DNA of 47,233 nt from contig NZ_JADWYX010000014.1 in assembly GCF_016786355.1 (NCBI RefSeq), positions 68,799-116,031 of the forward strand, in the 5' to 3' direction. Below the pieces are notes generated by a model. It was not told where the DNA came from. It saw only the letters and a program-made list of their open reading frames with translations, and did not search any database. Every line of letters begins with the position of its first letter. Positions within the stretch are counted from its first letter, which is position 1. This document shows, one piece after another, positions 41,038-47,233 of the stretch. This DNA is from Frankia sp. AgB1.9. GTDB lineage: Bacteria; Actinomycetota; Actinomycetes; Frankiales; Frankiaceae. The translations under genes and the position numbers were made by a program.

Positions 41038-41254
41038 CTTGAGGCCCGGACAGCGCTCACACAGCGTGGGTATTGGCTACCTGATGGGTCGCCTTGGGCG
41101 GTCTCGGACGCGCTGCTACCAGCTCACGCGGCGTCCCACCTTCCCGCAGCCAGCCGGCGAACCGGGACTTGGGCGGGTCTGGCGCACCGCCGACGTGGAG
41201 CAGTGGATCAGCGTCTACCGCCCGGACGAGGCGAACACGCCGACCGGCAGCTAG
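41030..41254 (+). CDS. AlpA-like excisionase/helix-turn-helix candidate
   Basis: The frame from ATG 41030 gives 74 residues; GTG 41066 would give 62 and begins nearer the domain. The core VGIGYLMGRLGRSRTRCYQLTRRPTFPQP, followed by GLGRVWRTADVEQWISVYRP, resembles the MerR/AlpA-type HTH_17 excisionases of actinomycetes (usual form GxxEIaerLGVSRqRvyqLt.RpdFP.P...GRvWrt.DVe.W). It lies next to att core 2, where an excisionase is expected. Some positions are degraded and no integrase gene is nearby, so it may be inactive. Confidence 0.55.
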   Translation: MRVLRPGQRSHSVGIGYLMGRLGRSRTRCYQLTRRPTFPQPAGEPGLGRVWRTADVEQWISVYRPDEANTPTGS

Positions 41255-41493
41255 CCCAGCCAGGCTTGGACGAGCGCGGTATCGCTCCGCGCGGGGTGCG
41301 TGCGGAACGTGCCGAGTGAAGAGCGCGCGCCCACGGCGGTGAGATCGTCAGCCATGCGGCGTGCGCGGCGGCGGCGCCTATGGCCGGCAGTTTCCCGGCC
41401 ATAGACCCCGGCTGCCGCTGAGGCGCTTGCACGCGCCGTCGCGTACGCCATCGAAGGACTGTGCCCCGTCCGAACCGCGCGTGGCCGTTTCGT
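41255..41493. other. Intergenic sequence, no gene supported
   Basis: This 239-bp gap lies between the excisionase candidate and the HNH-like lipoprotein, whose stop is at 41494. I see nothing convincing in it. Confidence 0.3.
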
Positions 41494-42129
41494 TCAGGAG
41501 GCTGGGATGCCGGTGACGCCGAGTTTGTGGCCGAGGGCGACCCAGTTGGTGGCGATCTGCTGCTGGACGTCGGCGAGGGTCATCTGGCCGGAGCAGACGG
41601 CGCGTTTGGCGGCGTTCTCGACGGGGTCCTTGTCGTTGTGTTCGCCGCGTTCGGGCCACAGGTTCGCGACCGCGGTGGGGGAGCCGCCGATTTCCAGGGA
41701 GATGAGGTGGTCGAGTTCGTAGCTGCCCATCGCAGTGCCGGCGTAGGCGCCGTAGGCGGCGATCGCCTCGCCTTTGATCTTGTTGGTGTAGGACGTGGGT
41801 GGGCGGATCGTGGCCGTCCAGCCGGACGTGCAGATCGTCGATTTGATGGTGGCCTGGGTGACCGCGGGGTTCAGCGCGCCGGGTGTGCAGGTCGGGTCGG
41901 GCTCCTCGTTGTTGTCCTGGGCCTGGCAGTGCGCCGGATAGACGGTCGAGGTGGACGTCGATGCAACCAGTGGTCCGGCGGGCGCCGACCCGGCGGGCGC
42001 CGACCCGGCGGGGGCCGCTCCGGTGGGCGTCGGGGTGTTGGCCGACCCGGCGGTTGCTCCTGACAGGGTGCAGCCCGCGAGCGCGAGCGCGAACAGGACA
42101 GCGAGGGCGAACCGTCGCGGACGAATCAT
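41494..42129 (-). CDS. Lipoprotein with HNH-nuclease-like fold
   Basis: From the ATG at 42129 the product is 211 residues, with a lipoprotein signal (MIRPRRFALAVLFALALAGCTLSG). A Thr/Ala/Pro-rich linker follows, encoded by a tandem GGCGGGCGCCGACCC-type repeat (41974-42010). The C-terminal domain contains SYELDHLISLEIGG, then NLWPERGEHNDKDPVENAAKR, which matches the His-Asn-His arrangement of HNH-like proteins in actinobacteria (ELDHLIPLELGG..N.WPq). Extracellular nuclease activity is plausible but unproven. A long in-frame upstream start was not used. Confidence 0.75.
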   Translation of the reverse strand: MIRPRRFALAVLFALALAGCTLSGATAGSANTPTPTGAAPAGSAPAGSAPAGPLVASTSTSTVYPAHCQAQDNNEEPDPTCTPGALNPAVTQATIKSTICTSGWTATIRPPTSYTNKIKGEAIAAYGAYAGTAMGSYELDHLISLEIGGSPTAVANLWPERGEHNDKDPVENAAKRAVCSGQMTLADVQQQIATNWVALGHKLGVTGIPAS

Positions 42130-42212
42130 GGCGCCGATTATGCCGTCCATCAGCACACGGCGGATCTGTTCGGCCAGGTCACCCCACTCGCCGGTGACAT
42201 GGGCCCGTTACG

Positions 42213-42713
42213 GTGACGGCCGTGGACGCTACGAGTTCGCCGGTGCTGGCCTGGCAGCGTGGGCTGGCGCGTAAGCGGATGGCAGCCGCGGTGGTGCTGG
42301 TCGACGACGATGACCGGGTACTGCTGGTGCGGCCGACGTACCGGCCGGGCTGGGACCTTCCGGGTGGCGTCGTCGAGCAGGATGAATCACCGCATACGGC
42401 GGCGCGTCGGGAACTGTTCGAGGAGCTGAGCCTCGACCGGCCACTCGGCAACCTTCTAGCGGTCGACTGGGTGCCGGCGACAGCGGAGCGTACCGAGGGG
42501 TTGATCGTCGTGTTCGACGGTGGGCGGCTTAGCTCGGACGAGGCCGCGGGTATCCGGCTGCCTGCCGAGGAGCTGGCCGGGTGGACGTTCGCGGCGGTCG
42601 AACAGCTGCCCGGGTTGATGGTGGCGTTGCTCGCTCGGCGGGTGGCTGCGTGTCTGGCGGCTCGGTCGGCCGGTGAGACCGTCTACCTGGAAGACGGCAA
42701 GCCCCTGGGCTGA
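42213..42713 (+). CDS. Nudix hydrolase
   Basis: The 166-residue protein has the Nudix box GGVVEQDESPHTAARRELFEEL, matching Gx5Ex7REUxEExGU apart from Ser at the last Gly. Substrates are nucleoside diphosphates linked to another moiety; none is deducible. MAAAVVLVDDDDRVLLVRPTYRPGWDLPGG is the usual first beta-strand pair. The GTG at 42213 is the start; a nearby GTG at 42222 is possible. It is divergent from the HNH-like lipoprotein with an 83-bp gap. Confidence 0.92.
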   Translation: MTAVDATSSPVLAWQRGLARKRMAAAVVLVDDDDRVLLVRPTYRPGWDLPGGVVEQDESPHTAARRELFEELSLDRPLGNLLAVDWVPATAERTEGLIVVFDGGRLSSDEAAGIRLPAEELAGWTFAAVEQLPGLMVALLARRVAACLAARSAGETVYLEDGKPLG

Positions 42714-43063
42714 GGCGGCCCGACAGCCGCGGGCTGCTGCGCCCCGCCCGAGCCGTCTCGGGTACGCGCGACCCCACAGGCACCTCTCCGTTCCCGCCAG
42801 CGCGACGTTCATGCGCGGTCCGTCTACCGATTGGTGTGTCCACGGCTGGAAAGATCATCCGGGTCGGTGCTCGCCGTCTGACAGGTCGCAAGGTCGACCT
42901 GGGACGTGAGCAGAGCCGGCTTACGCCACCGCCGTTCGCTGACCACTTTCGCGCGCGCGAAGTGCCCTCGTCGTCCCGGACGATGACATGGGCACCCGGG
43001 AAGATCGCGACGCCGGGCTTCGCGGTGTCAGCGAAGGTGGTGATGCGGCCCGCTGGGATCGGC
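42714..43063. other. 350-bp gap between Nudix and pentapeptide genes
   Basis: A frame open from 42836 joins the pentapeptide gene, but its first 75 residues show no pentapeptide character. Whether they are coding is unclear. I see no RNA or terminator. Confidence 0.35.
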
Positions 43064-43492
43064 ATGATGCTGGCCATGGCTCGTGACGGGACATCCGCAC
43101 AGTTGCTTGGTTCGTTTCGTGACGGAGCAGTCGTCAAGCGACGGAGCTTCGACGGCCAGAATCTGGCGACAGCGCGGGCGGGGCAGCTGTGGTTCGATCG
43201 TTGTTCGTTCGTTAGTGCTGATCTGCGCCACGCGACGTTGGACGGGTGCTCGTTCAAGATGTGCGATTTTCGGAGTGCGGACCTGCGAGGAGCATCGCTG
43301 AGAGGCGCCTCGTTCGGGGGATGCGATCTCCGTGACGCCGATCTGCGGGACGCCGACCTGACTGGCGTTCGCCTCGATTTCGTGAACACGGGCGCCCATC
43401 CCCACGGCCTGACCAACGTCACCGGTGCCAACTTTGCGGGCGCTCGCCTGCGTGACGTCCAGGTCGACCGGGTCATCGGGTGGCCCGAGTAG
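43064..43492 (+). CDS. Pentapeptide-repeat protein
   Basis: From ATG 43064 (GGGATCGGC just upstream) the product is 142 residues. Repeats of the A(D/N)LxX type run through residues 35-110: FDGQNLATA, FVSADLRHATLDGCSF, FRSADLRGASLRGASFGGCDLRDADLRDADLTGVRL. These form a right-handed quadrilateral beta-helix. Some such proteins mimic DNA and protect gyrase, but many have unknown roles. It is short for the family and lacks membrane segments. It lies in the second att-bounded segment. Confidence 0.75.
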   Translation: MMLAMARDGTSAQLLGSFRDGAVVKRRSFDGQNLATARAGQLWFDRCSFVSADLRHATLDGCSFKMCDFRSADLRGASLRGASFGGCDLRDADLRDADLTGVRLDFVNTGAHPHGLTNVTGANFAGARLRDVQVDRVIGWPE

Positions 43493-43817
43493 CCCGGTGT
43501 TAGCCCAGGATCACGTCTTCAACGGGACGGACGTCAGCGGACGTCGGTGGATGGCACCGAGCCCGTCCGACCGACATCGGTGGACGTCCAGGGCCGGCTC
43601 GCAGAGGTCTACGGATTGGATGCCTGCGGGGAGCTCGACCCTGACGCAGACGACAGCAGGCGTTCCCTGGCCAGCGTGCGCTGAGCCGAGTCTGCGAAGA
43701 GCACAGACTCGGCTACGGAAGGTACTCGCGGTGGTTCGTTACGGTTGCAACCACGGTCCGTAACCGAGTGATCCTCGCTGGAGTGGGCGCCTCAAAGGCT
43801 GCCATCAGGCAACTGCG
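43493..43817. other. Intergenic sequence before att core 3
   Basis: I find no supported gene in this 325-bp stretch. Frames are short and unrelated to known families. Confidence 0.4.
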
Positions 43818-43940
43818 GTACAGCGGAGTATTCGGCGCCCGTCGGTGCCGCGTGAAGTGCATCAACGCAGCTCAGCACACCGCAAACCGGAAAAGTCCTC
43901 ATAATCCTCCGGTCGTGGGTTCGAGCCCCACCCGCCCCAC
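43818..43940 (+). repeat. Element end and att core 3
   Basis: This copy holds the same 43-bp core (43898-43940) and the same 31 upstream bases as core 2, plus the 20-bp motif at 43818-43837 with identical spacing. It is the right boundary of the second segment. Only the middle (about 43838-43866) differs from the copy at 40792-40820. Confidence 0.88.
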
Positions 43941-44774
43941 CCGGTCTGACCTGCACGTTTGTACTGGGATCTTGGTTCCGAAGATCGCGACTTCGTGGTT
44001 CTGATGCCAAGGTGATGCCATGCCGTTCGGGGCGGTCTCGGCTGCTGTCAGCTGCTCCTGGAGGTCGTCACGGTTTGCGACGACCTGGGCCGCGGTCCAG
44101 CTGACCCCGTGGGGAGGCTCCGTGCCGCCGGCACCGGCCGATGGGTTCGGCCTCGCCGCTACCTGCGGTGGCCACGGCTAGGCTGACGCCTGCACCGACG
44201 CCGAGGCGCGCCCGCCGCGCGACCTTCACTCGCGAGCTATCACGGCCCACGCGAGGGGTGCGCCGCTCGGCGGTCCCGGTACGAGCAGCCCCAGTGGTCG
44301 GACATCGACGAAGGTGCTACGTCGCAGGCTGCCGAATTGCTCGTTCTGAGATCAAGCACCGCGCCGCGCGACCGGCTGCGCGCGGCCGCAAGCGGCCGTG
44401 CTCGCCGGGCGCGTCGCACCCCGCGTCGCGCACCATGACCGACGGCACACAACGCCTCAGACATGGCCGGACATCGAGGCGCAGAGTCTCCAGTCCGGTC
44501 GACGGCATCGATATCAGCGGCAGCGGGACAGCAGAGCTGCTGGGTCGGGCCGGGGCGCGGTGTCAGTCTCGCGGCTGGTCCGTTTCCCCGGCCCGCCCGC
44601 CGGGGTCGGGTAGGCCGCCGACGCAACGCGGCCGACGGCACCAGCTACGGACTGATCGCTCGATCGAGGTCAGCGCCACGGCCCGCTCGCGATGGTTGCC
44701 GCCGCTATCATTCCGCGTTGCGCTCTTTGCCCTGGATGTCGTCCAGGTATGTGAGTGGGAGATGGGGAGCTGGC
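43941..44774. other. 830-bp region without a supported gene
   Basis: A minus frame near 43941-44110 (TAAQVVANRDDLQEQLTAAE) ends at the tRNA core and could be the tail of an eroded integrase, but similarity is too weak to call. The rest is Arg-rich low-information sequence. Confidence 0.35.
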
Positions 44775-45536
44775 ATGGGGTTGGGTACGATCAGGACGCG
44801 CGCGAGGTTCGCTCCGGTGGCCGTCGGCGCCATCGTGGCGCTGGTGCTCACGCTCGACGGCTGCGGTTCGGCCACTGATAGCAGCGTGTCGACGGTGACC
44901 GGGAGGCCGTCGGCGACGGCCATTAACGGGGCGAAGCCACCTAACGCTTCCCCTGCGGCACTCAGAGCGGCGGACTACCTGTACACCAAGGGCCCGGAGA
45001 CGGCCGGCTTCACGGTGACAGCGGCCGACAATAGCGATGGCTCGAACGATTTTGACCCCTCGACGTACCCGGACATGGCGCATTGCGACGCGCTGATGAG
45101 TGATAGCTCGGTCGACACGGTCACCGGGCCGACGCTGAGCAGCGCGAACAGTCTGATCAGTGTTGTCTCCACCGCCTCGATCGAGACGACCACACAGGTC
45201 GCGCGCGATGTCGAACTCGTCAAGGAACCGGTCTTCGACGACTGCATGCGCAAGCTGGCCACCCACCTGATGGAGGAGGGGCTCAGTGGCAACTCCTTCC
45301 AACTGGGCGCGATGACCACACGCGACACCGAGACTCCACCTGGAGCGTTGAAGCGGTACTCGTTCGCCCTCCCGGCGACGGTGCAAGGCTCCCCGGTCAG
45401 CTTCTACGTCGATTTCGTCTTCTTTGCCACCGGCAGGGTGGAGGACATCCTCTTCGTAATATCAGGCCTGGAGCCCTCCGACCAACTGGTGACGGCCGCG
45501 ACCGCGCAACTAGCCGAAAAGATCAAGAAGCAGTAG
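44775..45536 (+). CDS. Secreted lipoprotein of unknown function
   Basis: From ATG 44775, preceded by GGGGAG, the product is 253 residues. Its lipoprotein signal is MGLGTIRTRARFAPVAVGAI, then VALVLTLDGCGS, with Cys in the lipobox. A Ser/Thr-rich linker follows. The mature domain (about 55-250) contains CDALMSDSSVDTVTGPTLSS, VFDDCMRKLATHLMEEGLSG and SFYVDFVFFATGRVEDILFV, an alpha/beta domain with at least two Cys that may be paired. It resembles short actinobacterial lipoproteins of unknown role. A far upstream in-frame start lacks the signal sequence. Confidence 0.7.
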   Translation: MGLGTIRTRARFAPVAVGAIVALVLTLDGCGSATDSSVSTVTGRPSATAINGAKPPNASPAALRAADYLYTKGPETAGFTVTAADNSDGSNDFDPSTYPDMAHCDALMSDSSVDTVTGPTLSSANSLISVVSTASIETTTQVARDVELVKEPVFDDCMRKLATHLMEEGLSGNSFQLGAMTTRDTETPPGALKRYSFALPATVQGSPVSFYVDFVFFATGRVEDILFVISGLEPSDQLVTAATAQLAEKIKKQ

Positions 45537-46000
45537 CGCCGCGGCGCTGGCCTGGTCGTGGTCGAGGCCAGGCCACAGCCCGGACGCTGGACGATAGGCG
45601 TTCCGCCGCCACTGGCGGCCTGGCTGCAGGCGATCTCCAGCTTGTCGCATTCGTTCTACCGATGGTCAAGTCCATTCTGCCAGTTTCGGCGGTTGCCGGA
45701 AAATTGCGAGCCAGGTTGTCCCGTGGACTTGCTCGCCAGGTAGATTCCTCGCGGGACGGCGAGAGGCGACAATCCGCACGGACGGATGGGCGGAGTACCA
45801 ATTGGATGTTTATCTACCGTCACGGCAAGGACTCCGGCACCACGCTTGTGATCTCGTCCAGCAGGTGTATTTGATGAGGCGGCACTGCTGTGACCGAATG
45901 ATGGAGACGCGGTATCTCAGCCTCTCCTCCCGCCCACCTCCGCGAACCTGCACCCAACCTTGGGCGTGTTCCTCTCAGGGCGGTAGAGACAAAAACCGCG
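45537..46000. other. 460-bp region without a supported gene
   Basis: Several short frames occur, none with recognisable domains or a good ribosome-binding site. AT content is higher near 45650-45710 and 45800-45900. This is probably intergenic DNA or a decayed gene end. Confidence 0.35.
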
Positions 46001-47170
46001 TCAGAAAGGCAACGTCGCGCTGAACGCTTCGTCGAGTTGGCAGGCGTCGTCGTAGCTGGTCGCTGCGGACCCGGCAGGGCGAGACCCGAGCGCGCGGCGC
46101 TTCGGATCGATCGCTTCGGGATCGGCCGGGGAGCCGTAGGACAGTCCGAGATGGCGATGGCGATATTCCTCGATGCGGAGAGCGGATTGCTCCCAGGCGG
46201 TGGCGGCGGGTTCGGTGTCTGGCTGGGGGCCGAGCAGTCCGGTGAGGTACTCGGCGGGTTCGCCTGTGGCGCGGGACACGGCGTGGGTGATCTGGCGGTC
46301 GAGGGCGGCCTCGATGCGGGTCAGCTGGACCGCGCTCGACATCCCGTCGGTCGATGACTGACCGGGGCGCATCCCGCCTCCGCCCGCCGCGAGCGCTGCG
46401 ATGGCGGGGCCGCTGCGGAGGTCGCGCCAGGAGGCCGCGAGGGTCGCGGTGGGCTGCGTCGCCAGATAGTTGATCTCGGCTTCGAGGAGAAGGCCTGTGA
46501 CGGTGTTCCACTCCTGCTGCGCGGTCACAGGGGCAGGCAGGTCGTAGAGCGCCGCCTCGAGGCCCGCCTGGCGGCAGAGATCGGCGACCCGTTGCTCAAG
46601 TACGGCGGCGCCGACGCGGACGTCGGCGAGCGGTTCCGCGGTGAGCGCCCGGTGGAGTCGGTCGGGGTGGTGGCCGTGATCGAGGAGGGCGTGCAGGCCG
46701 GCGAGGGCGCGTTGCCGGGGGACGGTGGTGGCCGCTGTGTAGAACCGGGCGCGGGCCGGAGGTGGGAGGGCGTTGGCCCAGGTCTCGACGAGGCGCGCGG
46801 CCTGATCGAGGTGGCGGATCCACGGGTCGCTCTGCCTGTCGTGGGGATGGGCGCCGGGCGGCGGCCCGGGGTCGGCGGCTGGGGTATCTGGCTGGTGTCG
46901 GGCGCGGTAGACGGCGAGCGCGCCGACGGCCGCGTCCCACCCGGCGCGGTCCGGGCCGGCTGCCGGACGCGCGCCGATCCGCGCCGCCAGGGCCGGGGAT
47001 GGAGAGTGGACCGCATCGGCGCGTAGGGCGGCTTCGGCCGCGAGTTCGGCGCGGCGCAGCAGCACCTGGCTCGGCTCGTCGACAAGCTGAGCCGGGCCGT
47101 CGGGCATCGGGTTCGGCGCGAACGGCTCGTGCGGCGGCTCGCCGAGCCGAGCCGTTCGCGCCGCGGCTCG
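46001..47170 (-). CDS. C-terminal region resembling a MobF/TraA-type relaxase tail (partial)
   Basis: The frame is open to the window end, so the start is missing; ATG 47107 is the first Met but coding sequence continues upstream. The pattern ALAARIGARPAAGPDRAGWDAAVGALAVYRARHQPDTPAADPGPPP resembles the common tail of actinobacterial conjugative relaxases (LGprP..p..r..W..aa.aia.YRerh). The following helical domain contains DDACQLDEAF at the end. Relaxase catalytic His/Tyr motifs lie in the absent N-terminus. It may be chromosomal or part of a further integrated element. The last bases toward 47233 are artefactual. Confidence 0.5.
   Translation of the reverse strand, partial: RAAARTARLGEPPHEPFAPNPMPDGPAQLVDEPSQVLLRRAELAAEAALRADAVHSPSPALAARIGARPAAGPDRAGWDAAVGALAVYRARHQPDTPAADPGPPPGAHPHDRQSDPWIRHLDQAARLVETWANALPPPARARFYTAATTVPRQRALAGLHALLDHGHHPDRLHRALTAEPLADVRVGAAVLEQRVADLCRQAGLEAALYDLPAPVTAQQEWNTVTGLLLEAEINYLATQPTATLAASWRDLRSGPAIAALAAGGGGMRPGQSSTDGMSSAVQLTRIEAALDRQITHAVSRATGEPAEYLTGLLGPQPDTEPAATAWEQSALRIEEYRHRHLGLSYGSPADPEAIDPKRRALGSRPAGSAATSYDDACQLDEAFSATLPF
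47115..47162. repeat. 15-bp perfect inverted repeat
   Basis: GGCGCGAACGGCTCG (47115-47129) pairs with CGAGCCGTTCGCGCC (47148-47162) around an 18-nt loop. It lies inside the open reading frame just before the homopolymer end, so it could reflect a chimeric sequence end as well as a real hairpin. Confidence 0.6.
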
Positions 47171-47177
47171 CGTCGGC

Positions 47178-47233
47178 GGGGGGGGGGGGGCGGGGCGCGC
47201 CCGGGGGGGGGGGGGGGGCCCCCCCCCCGCGGC
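47178..47233. other. G/C homopolymer run at window end, likely assembly artefact
   Basis: Long runs of G followed by C appear with almost no information content. They do not resemble coding sequence of this genome. They probably mark a contig end built from low-quality reads. Confidence 0.8.

Noticed and set aside
43941..44110. Possible integrase C-terminal tail on the minus strand
   Set aside because: It ends at the tRNA core as integrases do, but I could not recognise any catalytic or conserved integrase residue, and a stop lies shortly upstream.
45523..45874. Small frames on both strands between the lipoprotein and relaxase-like gene
   Set aside because: No ribosome-binding site, no domain, and biased composition on both strands.

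Overview
The window is very GC-rich, carries many GTG starts, and has a gene set typical of filamentous actinobacteria: paired P450 and 3Fe-4S ferredoxin, many TetR-family regulators, a SapA-like spore-associated domain, an AveC-like protein, and tRNA-targeted integrative elements. A Frankia-like or Streptomyces-like organism fits best; the genus is inference. All functions come from reading translations by eye, without database searches.

Region 1 (1-31.5 kb) looks chromosomal. It opens with the 3' end of a repeat-like protein. Then come a tyrosine phosphatase, a membrane-anchored SapA-like protein, a PAS/GAF/GGDEF/degenerate-EAL protein, a DapB-like oxidoreductase, a TetR regulator and a secreted SGNH hydrolase. 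A perfect bidirectional terminator separates the hydrolase from an aldehyde dehydrogenase broken by a one-base frameshift. A NarL-type two-component pair follows. A transport/redox block (15.8-23.1 kb) holds a 39-residue membrane peptide coupled to an AveC-like protein, two branched-chain-type binding proteins (one without a signal peptide, no permeases nearby), a double TetR fusion, and a P450-ferredoxin operon divergent from a TetR gene. Next are an ArsR/SRPBCC/DHFR-like operon behind a palindromic, apparently leaderless promoter, a FadR-type regulator with a TauD-like dioxygenase, an XRE regulator divergent from an NTF2-like protein, decayed DUF664 and TetR remnants, and three poorly characterised genes.

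Region 2 (31.88-43.94 kb) is an accessory island next to a tRNA gene with anticodon CAU. The last 43 bases of that tRNA recur exactly at 40852 and 43898, so two tandem integrated segments are likely. The first carries a 1044-residue protein with an N-terminal effector-associated-type domain, a P-loop NTPase and a long, recently duplicating superhelical repeat array. It is bracketed by two copies of the 3' end of a DUF2637-type (Spd-like) gene. The same segment holds a lipoprotein beta-propeller, a truncated AbiEii-like nucleotidyltransferase, and an AAA/DUF4143 ATPase preceded by three 14-bp repeats at exact 23-bp spacing. The second segment has an AlpA-like excisionase candidate, an HNH-like lipoprotein, a Nudix hydrolase and a pentapeptide-repeat protein. 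No integrase was found.

Region 3 (43.94 kb to the end) has a lipoprotein and the C-terminal part of a protein resembling a MobF relaxase tail. The final ~60 bases are G/C homopolymers and look like an assembly artefact.

The best candidate for an under-described system is the NTPase/repeat protein, as part of a mobile, diversifying conflict locus.
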